Assembly (NCBI RefSeq): GCF_010548375.1
Contig: NZ_JAAGLY010000035.1
Location: 1-64,000 of the forward strand
Source of the DNA: Streptomyces sp. SID13726
GTDB taxonomy: Bacteria; Actinomycetota; Actinomycetes; Streptomycetales; Streptomycetaceae
Length of the DNA: 64,000 nt
Direction of reading: 5' to 3'
The notes beneath the pieces were generated by a model. It did no database searches. It was not told the DNA's origin and was given only the letters and a program-made list of their open reading frames with translations. The translations under genes were made by a program, and so were the position numbers. Below, in pieces: positions 41,796-48,766 of this stretch (its first letter is position 1; the number at the start of each line of letters is the position of its first letter).

Positions 41796-42068
41796 TTACA
41801 GGTGGGCGTAGACGTCGTCCAGCGAGATTCCGCGGGCGACCATCATCACCTGGACGTGGTACAGCAGCTGCGAGATCTCCTCGGCGGCTGCCTCCTTGCC
41901 CTCGTACTCGGCGGCCATCCAGACCTCGGCGGCCTCTTCGACGACCTTCTTGCCGATGGCATGGACGCCCTTGCCGACCAGTTCTGCGGTGCGGGAAGTG
42001 GCGGGATCGCCGTTGGCGGCCTTGTGCTGGAGCTCGGTGAAGAGCTCCTCGAACGTCTTATTGGACAT
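41796..42068 (-). CDS. hisE: Phosphoribosyl-ATP pyrophosphatase
   Basis: 90 residues from ATG 42068 (MSNKTFEELFTELQ); a GTG four codons upstream is possible. The all-alpha MazG-like fold contains ELVGKGVHAIGKKVVEEAAEVWMAAEYEGKEAAAEEISQLLYH, with the Glu-rich metal-binding helix EEAAE. It hydrolyses PR-ATP to PR-AMP, the second histidine step. It lies 34 bases downstream of ribH, directly before hisG; the rib and his genes may share some read-through. Confidence 0.97.
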   Translation of the reverse strand: MSNKTFEELFTELQHKAANGDPATSRTAELVGKGVHAIGKKVVEEAAEVWMAAEYEGKEAAAEEISQLLYHVQVMMVARGISLDDVYAHL

Positions 42069-42102
42069 GGTGGCGCCCACTTTACGCGTAAGCCCGCACC
42101 AC

Positions 42103-42588
42103 CTAACGCCACGGTTCAGATACTGAGCGGAGGGTGGCCGCCGTGGCCACCGCGGCGGTCACCGCCTCGTGCCCCTTGTCCTCGTTGGAGCCCTCGATAC
42201 CGGCCCGGTCCAGGGCCTGTTCCTCGGTGTCGCAGGTGAGGACTCCCATGCCGACGGGAACGCCGGTCTCGACGGAGACCTGGGTCAGACCCTGGGTGAC
42301 GCCCTGGCACACGTACTCGAAGTGCGGGGTGCCGCCGCGGATGACGACACCGAGGGCGACGATCGCGTCGTAGCCCCGCCCGGCCAGCACCTTGGCGACG
42401 ACCGGGAGTTCCCAGCTGCCGGGGACCCTGAGCAGGGTCGGCTCGTCGATGCCCAGGTCGTGCAGGGCGCGCAGGGCGCCGTCGACCAGTCCGTCCATCA
42501 CCTTCTCGTGCCACTGCGCCGCGATGACGGCGACCCGCAGGTCCCCCACGTTGCGTACGGACAGCTCCGGTGCACCCTTGCCGCTCAC
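42103..42588 (-). CDS. ribH: 6,7-dimethyl-8-ribityllumazine synthase
   Basis: 161 residues from GTG 42588, with GGGAGA upstream. Conserved segments: VAVIAAQWHEKVMDGLVDGAL, VPGSWELPVVAKVLA, ALGVVIRGGTPHFEYVC and VPVGMGVLTCDTEEQALDRAG (substrate-binding and catalytic His). It joins ribitylaminouracil and dihydroxybutanone phosphate to lumazine. It is the last rib gene, 25 bases after ribBA, under the FMN riboswitch at 45347-45473. Confidence 0.97.
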   Translation of the reverse strand: MSGKGAPELSVRNVGDLRVAVIAAQWHEKVMDGLVDGALRALHDLGIDEPTLLRVPGSWELPVVAKVLAGRGYDAIVALGVVIRGGTPHFEYVCQGVTQGLTQVSVETGVPVGMGVLTCDTEEQALDRAGIEGSNEDKGHEAVTAAVATAATLRSVSEPWR

Positions 42589-42613
42589 GTTCTCGAACTC
42601 TCCCTCGAAGTGC

Positions 42614-43957
42614 TTACTGGTTGCTGCAGGTGGACACCGGGGCGGTGTCCAGCCAGGGCAGGTCGTGGCCCATCCGGTCCCGCTTGGTGCGCAGGTAACG
42701 GAGGTTGTGCTCACCCGCCTGTACGGGCATCGGCTCCCGGTCTGTGACCTTGAGGCCGTGGCGCAGGAGGGCGTCGGACTTGTCGGGGTTGTTGGTCATC
42801 AGGCGCAGGCTGCGGACGCCGAGGTCCTGAAGGATCTGCGCGCCGGCGCCGTAGTCCCGGGCGTCGGCGGGCAGGCCGAGCTCCAGGTTGGCGTCGAGGG
42901 TGTCGTGGCCCTGTTCCTGGAGTTCGTACGCCCGCAGCTTGGAGAGCAGGCCGATGCCGCGCCCTTCGTGGCCGCGCAGGTAGACCACCACTCCCCTGCC
43001 CTCCTCCTGGATGCGCTCCAGGGAGGCGTCGAGCTGGGGGCCGCAGTCGCAGCGCAGGGAGCCGAAGATGTCGCCGGTGAGGCACTCGGAGTGGACGCGG
43101 ACCAGGACGTCCTCGCCGTCGCCGATCTCGCCGTGCACGAGGGCGACGTGCTCGACGCCGTCGACGGTGGAGCGGTAGCCGTACGCCGTGAAGGTGCCGT
43201 GGGCGGTGGGCAGCCGGGTCTCGGCCTCGCGGCGGACCGTGGGCTCGGCGGCCTGGCGGTAGGCGATCAGGTCCTCGATGGAGATGATCGTCAGGCCGTG
43301 CTTGCGGGCGAAGGGGATCAGCTCCGGGAGGCGGAGCATCCGGCCGTCCTCGCCGGCGATCTCGACGATGGCGCCGGCCGGGCGCAGTCCCGCGAGGCGG
43401 GCGAGGTCGACGGCGGCCTCGGTGTGGCCGTTGCGGGTGAGGACGCCTCCGTCCTTGGCGCGCAGCGGGAAGATGTGGCCGGGCCGGACGAAGTCGGTGT
43501 GGTCGGTGTCGCCGCTCGCGAGCAGCCGGAGCGTGGTCGCGCGGTCGGCGGCCGAGATCCCTGTTGTCACGCCGTGAGCGCCCGACGCGTCCACGGAGAC
43601 TGTGAACGCGGTTTTCATCGACTCGGTGTTGTCGTCGACCATCTGCGGCAGCTTGAGCCGGTCCAGTTCGTCGCCCTCCATGGGGGCGCAGATCAGGCCG
43701 CGGCACTCGCTCATCATGAAGGCGACGATCTCGGGGGTGACCTTCTCGGCGGCGACGACCAGGTCGCCCTCGTTCTCGCGGTCCTCGTCGTCGACGACCA
43801 CGATGGGGCGGCCGGCCGCGATGTCCGCGACGGCCTGCTCGATCGGGTCCAGCGCGAAGTCCTCGAACCCGTCGGTGCTGTACAGAATCGGTGGGATCGA
43901 AGGGGTGGCGCGAAGCGCCTCGGTTGGGGTGGTGGTGGGAGACGGGCGGGCGCTCAT
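42614..43957 (-). CDS. ribBA: Bifunctional DHBP synthase / GTP cyclohydrolase II
   Basis: 447 residues from ATG 43957, which overlaps the ribM stop. The N-terminal DHBP synthase domain has VVVDDEDRENEGDLVVAAE, SECRGLICAPM, GISAADRATT and RNGHTEAAVDLARLAGL. The C-terminal GTP cyclohydrolase II domain has VRVHSECLTGDIFGSLRCDCG (the three zinc Cys) and YLRGHEGRGIGLLSKLRAYELQ. It makes both precursors of riboflavin. The riboflavin deaminase/reductase gene ribD/ribG is not in the window and must lie elsewhere. Confidence 0.97.
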   Translation of the reverse strand: MSARPSPTTTPTEALRATPSIPPILYSTDGFEDFALDPIEQAVADIAAGRPIVVVDDEDRENEGDLVVAAEKVTPEIVAFMMSECRGLICAPMEGDELDRLKLPQMVDDNTESMKTAFTVSVDASGAHGVTTGISAADRATTLRLLASGDTDHTDFVRPGHIFPLRAKDGGVLTRNGHTEAAVDLARLAGLRPAGAIVEIAGEDGRMLRLPELIPFARKHGLTIISIEDLIAYRQAAEPTVRREAETRLPTAHGTFTAYGYRSTVDGVEHVALVHGEIGDGEDVLVRVHSECLTGDIFGSLRCDCGPQLDASLERIQEEGRGVVVYLRGHEGRGIGLLSKLRAYELQEQGHDTLDANLELGLPADARDYGAGAQILQDLGVRSLRLMTNNPDKSDALLRHGLKVTDREPMPVQAGEHNLRYLRTKRDRMGHDLPWLDTAPVSTCSNQ

Positions 43958-44595
43958 GCCGGGGCTCCTTCCAGAGCGGGCTGCGCGTTCCCGCGGGAGC
44001 GCAGCCACCAGTCGCGCATGCCCCACAGGACGAGTGCGCCGTAGATGACGTAGACGAAGCCGGAGAAGGCATAGCCGTTGGCGAAGTTCAGCGGGACGCC
44101 GACGAGGTCGACGAGGAGCCAGGCGAACCAGAACTCGACCATGCCGCGCGCCTGGGCGTACATGGCGACGACGGTGCCTACGAAGATGTAGGCGTCCGGC
44201 CAGGGGTCCCAGGACAGGCTCGGGTACGCCTTGAAGAGGAGGGCGACCGCGACGGTGCCGACGGCGGCGGCGCCGGCCATCGCGCCGCGCTCACGCCAGG
44301 TGGCGAACCGTGGGGCGATGTGTCCGTCGCCGGACTGGCCCTTGTTGCGGTTCCACTGCCACCAGCCGTACAGCGCGACGACCATGACGACGGCCTGCTT
44401 GCCGGCGCTGCCGGTGAGGTGGCCGAAGAAGGCGCCGAAGAGGATGAGGCCGGAGGCGAACTGGACCGGCCAGCTCCACAGGTGGCGCCGCCAGCCGAGG
44501 GCGAGCCCGATGAGGCCGAGGATGTTGCCGATCATGTCCGACCAGAGGATGTGCTGGCCGAACAGGGTGAAGGCCTCGGTGTTCAGGGAGTTCAC
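43954..44595 (-). CDS. ribM: RibM, PnuC-family riboflavin transporter
   Basis: 213 residues from a GTG overlapping ribE's stop by 4 bases. About seven membrane segments; conserved PnuC-type segments are WSDMIGNILGLIGLALGWRRHLWSWPVQF, YGWWQWNR and AYIFVGTVVAMYAQARGMVEFWFAWLLVDLVGVPLNF. The family was named for nicotinamide riboside import. In Streptomyces the member lying inside the rib operon behind the FMN riboswitch (RibM/PnuX) transports riboflavin by facilitated diffusion, which fits this position. Confidence 0.9.
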   Translation of the reverse strand: MNSLNTEAFTLFGQHILWSDMIGNILGLIGLALGWRRHLWSWPVQFASGLILFGAFFGHLTGSAGKQAVVMVVALYGWWQWNRNKGQSGDGHIAPRFATWRERGAMAGAAAVGTVAVALLFKAYPSLSWDPWPDAYIFVGTVVAMYAQARGMVEFWFAWLLVDLVGVPLNFANGYAFSGFVYVIYGALVLWGMRDWWLRSRGNAQPALEGAPA

Positions 44596-45197
44596 TTCCC
44601 CGCCCCCTGACCGCTCGCGAGCAGGCGCTCGACGTACTTGGCGACGACGTCGACCTCGAGGTTGACCGGGGCGCCGGGCTGCTTGAGGCCGAGCGTGGTC
44701 AGGGCGAGGGTGGTGGGGATGAGGCTGACGGTGAAGTAGTCGGGACCCGCGTCCACGACGGTGAGGCTGATGCCGTCGACCGTGATGGAGCCCTTCTCGA
44801 CGACGTACCGCGAGAGGTCCGCGGGCAGCGAGATCTTGATGATCTCCCAGTTGTCGGAGGGCTTGCGCTCCAGGACCTCGCCGGTGCCGTCCACATGCCC
44901 CTGGACGATGTGCCCGCCGAGGCGGGCGCCGACGGCGGTGGGGCGCTCCAGGTTGACGCGGGAGCCGACGTCCAGGGCGCCAAGGCTGGAGCGGTCCAGG
45001 GTCTCGGCCATGACGTCGGCGGTGAACTCGTCGCCCTCGTGGTCGACGACGGTGAGGCAGACGCCGTTGACGGCGATGGAGTCTCCGTGTTTCGCGCCCT
45101 CGGTGACGACGGGGCCGCGCAGTCGGAAGCGACAGGCGTCGCCGAGGTTCTCGACGGCGGTGATCTCGCCCAGCTCTTCGACGATTCCGGTGAACAC
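44592..45197 (-). CDS. ribE: Riboflavin synthase, alpha subunit
   Basis: 201 residues from GTG 45197. Two homologous lumazine-binding barrels: MFTGIVEELGEI then GDSIAVNGVCLTVVDH in the first, and GHIVQGHVDGTGEVLER, KGSITVDGISLTVV and LIPTTLALTTLG in the second. It dismutates two lumazine molecules to riboflavin. First gene of ribE-ribM-ribBA-ribH; a ~150-base leader separates it from the FMN riboswitch aptamer. Confidence 0.97.
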   Translation of the reverse strand: MFTGIVEELGEITAVENLGDACRFRLRGPVVTEGAKHGDSIAVNGVCLTVVDHEGDEFTADVMAETLDRSSLGALDVGSRVNLERPTAVGARLGGHIVQGHVDGTGEVLERKPSDNWEIIKISLPADLSRYVVEKGSITVDGISLTVVDAGPDYFTVSLIPTTLALTTLGLKQPGAPVNLEVDVVAKYVERLLASGQGAGK

Positions 45198-45346
45198 GTC
45201 CCGGGTCCTCCCTGCCTCATTCGGGCACGGACTCCGGGGCTGTCGATGACGACAGAATGTACGGGCAGGGACACCGGGGGCGACGCCGGACGCATTCGTC
45301 CCTCAGGACGAGCGGATACGGCGGCGCGCACGAATGCACGCCCGCC

Positions 45347-45473
45347 GCGCACTGCCTCCCATCCGGACTTTAACCGTCGGTCCAGGAATTTCACCTGGTC
45401 AACCGGCCGCTGGAAGCGGTCGGGTCGCGGACTGTAACCGCCGGTTCGGACTTTCACCGACCCCGGAGTGCGC
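45347..45473 (-). promoter_or_regulatory. FMN riboswitch (RFN element) controlling the rib operon
   Basis: Read on the minus strand, GCGCACT (from 45473) closes with AGTGCGC (to 45347). Between them are the RFN hallmarks GGTGAAATTCCTGGACCGAC, GGTTAAAGTCCGGATG, GAAAGTCCGAACCGGCGG and CAGTCCGCGACCC. A GC-rich inverted repeat immediately downstream (about 45315-45350) could form the terminator or sequester the ribosome site when FMN binds. It controls ribE-ribM-ribBA-ribH. Confidence 0.95.
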
Positions 45474-45566
45474 TGCTTCTGGTACAGAGCCAGTGTGCCA
45501 CGCCTGATCGAGGTCCATACGGGCGAACGGTGTGCCGTGGCTCACAGCCCCCCGCACACCTGCCTC

Positions 45567-45596
45567 TTGACCTAATGGTCTAGTCCTTTTTAGGGT
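45567..45596 (+). promoter_or_regulatory. Promoter with DasR-type operator upstream of ECF sigma gene
   Basis: TTGACC (45567-45572), 18 bases, TAGGGT (45591-45596). The 12-mer TGGTCTAGTCCT at 45576-45587 is identical to the one in the chitinase promoter at 30801, and it begins the same 9 bases after the -35 start. A DasR site is expected to control chitin or GlcNAc genes; the gene now downstream is an ECF sigma factor. Confidence 0.75.
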
Positions 45597-45687
45597 CGCC
45601 GTGCGTGGACACCCGTAGAGACGGGCCCGGCGGCGGTGACGACGGCCCTTGCCCGCCGCCGGGTCTTCCTTCTGGCAGGGTGACCGC

Positions 45688-46596
45688 ATGACGACCGCGA
45701 TCGCCGACGAGTTCCAGAGCCATCGCCCCCGGCTGTTCGGCCTGGCGTACCGGATGCTCGGCTCGGCCGACGAGGCCGAGGACACCGTCCAGGACGCGTA
45801 TCTGCGCTTCAGCGGCGCCGACCGGGCGGACATCGAGCACCTCGGCGCCTGGCTCGCCAAGGTCGTCACCAACCTCTGCCTCAACCGGCTGACCTCGGCC
45901 AGGGCCCGCCGCGAGCAGTACGTCGGCACCTGGCTGCCGGAGCCGGTCGTCACCTCGGACGGCACGCTCGGGCCGCTGGAGTCCGCCGAGCAGCGGGACG
46001 CCGTGTCCATGGCTCTGCTGGTGCTCCTGGAGCGGCTGACCCCGACCGAGCGGGCGGTGTACGTGCTGCGGGAGGCCTTCGCCTACGGCTACCGGGAGAT
46101 CGCCGGGGTGCTCGACCTGAGCGAGGCCAACTGCCGTCAGCTGCACCGGCGGGCGGCCCAGCGGGTGGGCGCGGCCGAGTCCCGGTTCGCGGCGCCGCCC
46201 GAGCGGCAGCGGGAGCTGGTGGCGTCCTTCGTCACGGCAGCCCGGGACGGCGATCTCTCGGGGCTGGAGAAGCTGCTCGCTGCCGACGCCACCTGGTGGA
46301 GCGACGGCGGCGGCAGGGTCAGCGCGGCCCGGCGGCCGGTCGAGGGGCGCGAGAAGGTGCTGCGGTTCCTGTTCGGCGCCCTGGAGAAGTGGGGCGCGGG
46401 CATGCGGTTCGCGCCGGCGGAGGTCAACGGCGGGCCCGGCCTCACGGTGTGGGACGGCGACACGCTGACCGTCGTGATCACGTTCGACGTGAGCGACGTG
46501 AGCGACGCGGGGATCGGCGGGGTGATCGGCGGGGTACGGGCGGTGCTCAACCCCGAGAAGCTGGAGTTCGCCGGGCGCCAGCTGGCCGACCGGTAG
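45688..46596 (+). CDS. ECF41-type RNA polymerase sigma factor with SnoaL-like tail
   Basis: 302 residues from ATG 45688. Region 2 is HRPRLFGLAYRMLGSADEAEDTVQDAYLRF; region 4 is LTPTERAVYVLREAFAYGYREIAGVL, then DLSEANCRQLHRRAAQRV. Residues ~185-300 form the SnoaL-like C-terminal domain with WSDGGGRVSAAR and NPEKLEF, versions of the DGGGR and NPDKL motifs that define group ECF41, where the tail replaces an anti-sigma factor. The next gene is an epimerase-type partner with an ECF41-like promoter. Its own promoter carries a DasR-type box. Confidence 0.93.
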   Translation: MTTAIADEFQSHRPRLFGLAYRMLGSADEAEDTVQDAYLRFSGADRADIEHLGAWLAKVVTNLCLNRLTSARARREQYVGTWLPEPVVTSDGTLGPLESAEQRDAVSMALLVLLERLTPTERAVYVLREAFAYGYREIAGVLDLSEANCRQLHRRAAQRVGAAESRFAAPPERQRELVASFVTAARDGDLSGLEKLLAADATWWSDGGGRVSAARRPVEGREKVLRFLFGALEKWGAGMRFAPAEVNGGPGLTVWDGDTLTVVITFDVSDVSDAGIGGVIGGVRAVLNPEKLEFAGRQLADR

Positions 46597-46601
46597 GCGG
46601 A

Positions 46602-46628
46602 TGTCACATTCCCCCGGGCCTGCTCGGT
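46602..46628 (+). promoter_or_regulatory. ECF41-type promoter of the partner gene
   Basis: TGTCACA (46602-46608), 16 bases, CGGT (46625-46628). The reported ECF41 target motif is TGTCACA-N16-CGTC. It starts six bases after the sigma gene stop and about 60 bases before the NmrA-like gene, as in known ECF41/COE pairs. Confidence 0.75.
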
Positions 46629-46687
46629 CTGGGCTGTCGGAGGGCGTTCCGGCCGGGAGCGTCCGACCTCCTGAGGGGATGGACAGC

Positions 46688-47455
46688 ATGACCACGATCC
46701 TGGTGACCGGTGGCACCGGCACACTCGGCCGGATCGTCACCGAGCGGCTGCGGGCGGACGGGCACGAGGTGCGGGTGCTGAGCCGGCGCGGCCCGGAGTA
46801 CCCGGTCGACCTGCGGCAGGGCGGATCGGCGCTGGACGCGGCCGTCGCCGGGGTGGACACGATCGTGCACTGCGCGTCGACCCAGCGGGGCGGCGACGAG
46901 GAGGCGGCGCGGAACCTGCTGGACGCGGCGCGGCGGGCCGGGGTGCGGCACTGCGTGTACATCTCGATCGTCGGGGTCGACCGGGTGCCGTTCGGCTACT
47001 ACCGGAGCAAGTTCGCCGTGGAACGGATGGTCGAGGAGTCGGGGATCGGCTGGACGACCCTGCGGGCGACCCAGTTCCACGACCTGCTCGTGACGCTCTT
47101 CCGGGGGCTCGCCAGGCTGCCGGTGGTGTTCGTTCCGGCGGGGGTGCGGGACCAGCCCGTCGAGGTGGCCGAAGTCGCGGAACGGCTGGCGGAGTTGGCG
47201 GTGGGGGCGCCTGCGGGGCGCGTGGCCGACATGGGCGGGCCGGAGGTTCGTACGCTCACGGATCTCGCTCGGGCTTATCTGCGAACCGCCGGCAAGAAGC
47301 GGCCTGTGGTGAGTGTGCGGTTGTTCGGGAAGGCGTATCGGGAGTTTCGGGCCGGGGGGCATCTTGCGGTGGGACAGGCGGTGGGGAAGGGGACGTTCGA
47401 GGACTATCTGCGGGCCGGTGGGGGCTCGTCGCGCCCACGCGGCGGAGCCGCATGA
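46688..47455 (+). CDS. NmrA-like NAD(P)-binding epimerase/oxidoreductase (ECF41 partner)
   Basis: 255 residues from ATG 46688; ATG 46679 three codons earlier has its GAGGGG too close. The Rossmann motif is ILVTGGTGTLGRIVTERLRADG. Then come GVDTIVHCASTQRGGDEEAARNLLDAA and CVYISIVGVDRVPFGYYRSKFAVERMVEES with YxxxK. It belongs to the atypical SDR family of NmrA/TMR-type. ECF41 sigma factors are typically next to such a COE gene, which is their main target. The last ~10 codons (SSRPRGGAA) are encoded by the intergenic repeat at 47423-47489. Confidence 0.9.
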   Translation: MTTILVTGGTGTLGRIVTERLRADGHEVRVLSRRGPEYPVDLRQGGSALDAAVAGVDTIVHCASTQRGGDEEAARNLLDAARRAGVRHCVYISIVGVDRVPFGYYRSKFAVERMVEESGIGWTTLRATQFHDLLVTLFRGLARLPVVFVPAGVRDQPVEVAEVAERLAELAVGAPAGRVADMGGPEVRTLTDLARAYLRTAGKKRPVVSVRLFGKAYREFRAGGHLAVGQAVGKGTFEDYLRAGGGSSRPRGGAA

Positions 47456-48648
47456 TCAAGCACAGCCCCGCGCCCCTGAAGGGGCGCGAACAAGTCGTCC
47501 TGTGCCGTGTCTCTTGCCGTCAGCAGGGCTCCTCCCAGGACCGCTCCGCCTCCCAGGACACTGGCTCTCACTTCGGTGGCCAGAGGTGACATACGGCGCA
47601 CCCCGCGCTCCACTCGTGCGGCCAGGTCAGGTCCGCCCGCCTGGCCCACCTCGCCGCCCAGCACCACGCAACCCGGGTCCAGGACGGCGACGACCGACGC
47701 GACCCCTACGGCCAGTCGGTCGGCCAGGGCGTCCAGGAAGTCCGACGAACCCCGGGCCACCGCCTCCCGCACCACCCTCGCGGCCGGCGGCTCGTAGCCG
47801 TCCGCCTCGGCCGCCACCCCGTGCCGAGCCGCCAGTTCCACGATCGCCGCCGATCCCGCGAGCGAGTGGAAACCCCCCGCGCAGTCCACCGCCGACGGCA
47901 GTCCCACCGTCCCCGGCACCGGCAGGAAGCCGATCTCGCCGGTGCCGCCCGAGGCGCCCCGGCGCAGGGTGCCGTCCAGGACGACGGCCGCTCCGGTGCC
48001 GAGGCCGAGCCAGAGCAGGACGAAGGTGTCCCGGTCCCGGGCGACCCCGTCGCGCTGTTCGGCCAGTGCCGCGAGGTTGGTCTCGTTCTCGACGTGGATC
48101 CGGGTGCCGGGCAGCCGTTCGTGCAGGGCCAGCACCAGTCGGCGGTGCCATTCGGGCAGCCCGTTGGTGTCCCGGAGTTCACCGGTGGCGGGGTCGATCA
48201 GGCCGGGGGCGCCGATGCCGACGGTGTGCAGTTCCGAGACCCCGGCCTCCTTCGCCGCCCTCTCGACCAGCGCGACCGCCTGCTCGACCGCGGGCCCGGT
48301 CCCGGTGTCCCCGCCGATCGGCACCGACGCCTCGGTCAGCACCCGGCCCAGCAGGTCGGAGACGACGACGGAGACGCCCTCGGTGCGCACGTCGAGGGCG
48401 GCGAGGTGGGCCTGGCCGGCGACGATGCCGTACAGCTTGGCGTTCGGGCCGCGGCGCTGCTCCCCCGACTCCCCCACCACGTCGATCAGTCCGGCGGCGG
48501 CGAGGCGCTCGACGAGGTCGGCGACCGTCGGCCGGGACAGTCCGGTGAGCTGCTTCAACTGGCCTGCCGTCAGCGGGCCTTCCTGCTGGAGCAGTCGCAG
48601 GGCGAGCCGGTCGTTGATGGCCCGGGCGGTGCTCGGGGATGCGGGCAT
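47404..48648 (-). CDS. ROK family transcriptional regulator
   Basis: 414 residues. An N-terminal winged helix (RAINDRLALRLLQQEGPLTA, then GQLKQLTGLSRPTVADLVERL) precedes a ROK sugar-kinase-like domain: HTVGIGAPGLIDPATGELR, HVENETNLAALAEQ and GGTGEIGFLPVPG. The Cys-rich zinc motif of ROK kinases is missing (VDCAGGFHSL instead), which is common in regulators. It is divergent from an MFS gene, with an inverted repeat between them. Its C-terminal ~20 residues (FAPLQGRGAVLDHAAPPRGR) are encoded by the repeat element and overlap the convergent gene by 52 bases. Confidence 0.92.
   Translation of the reverse strand: MPASPSTARAINDRLALRLLQQEGPLTAGQLKQLTGLSRPTVADLVERLAAAGLIDVVGESGEQRRGPNAKLYGIVAGQAHLAALDVRTEGVSVVVSDLLGRVLTEASVPIGGDTGTGPAVEQAVALVERAAKEAGVSELHTVGIGAPGLIDPATGELRDTNGLPEWHRRLVLALHERLPGTRIHVENETNLAALAEQRDGVARDRDTFVLLWLGLGTGAAVVLDGTLRRGASGGTGEIGFLPVPGTVGLPSAVDCAGGFHSLAGSAAIVELAARHGVAAEADGYEPPAARVVREAVARGSSDFLDALADRLAVGVASVVAVLDPGCVVLGGEVGQAGGPDLAARVERGVRRMSPLATEVRASVLGGGAVLGGALLTARDTAQDDLFAPLQGRGAVLDHAAPPRGRDEPPPARR
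47423..47489. repeat. Streptomyces intergenic repeat, copy 4, inside two coding ends
   Basis: This copy shares the core CGCGCCCACGCGGCGGAGCC, then CAGCCCCGCGCCCCT with GGGGCGC, with the element at 3745-3811. It overlaps the last codons of the NmrA-like gene on the plus strand and of the ROK gene on the minus strand, supplying both C-termini. Its right half can form a GCGCCCCT-GA-AGGGGCGC hairpin. Confidence 0.8.
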
Positions 48649-48690
48649 GCGGGGAATCCTCTCAGATCCACTGTGCCGAACACGCGCTAT

Positions 48691-48713
48691 CTATCAGGCA
48701 GGGTTCCTGATAG
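48691..48713. promoter_or_regulatory. Inverted repeat, probable ROK operator
   Basis: CTATCAGG-CAGGGTT-CCTGATAG, a perfect 8-bp inverted repeat with a 7-base spacer, preceded by an extra CTAT. It lies in the 118-base gap between the divergent ROK and MFS genes, 54 bases before the MFS start. Confidence 0.7.
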
Positions 48714-48766
48714 TTTACGGCGGCGACGGCAACGGGACGACAAAGGATCCGGGGAGGGACCCGAGA

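Larger units (their letters stand above)
45198..45687. other. 490-base divergent region: FMN riboswitch leader and orphan DasR-type promoter
   Basis: On the minus strand it holds the rib leader: aptamer 45347-45473 and a probable expression platform at about 45315-45350 formed by GCGGCG/CGCCGC arms. On the plus strand it holds a promoter with a dre-like box at 45567-45596 in front of the ECF gene. No protein gene is seen. Confidence 0.8.

Noticed and set aside
40891..45197. Single his-rib operon with a shared promoter
   Set aside because: The rib genes are coupled by overlaps behind the riboswitch, but the gap of 34 bases to hisE does not decide between read-through and a separate promoter; I kept them as neighbouring units.
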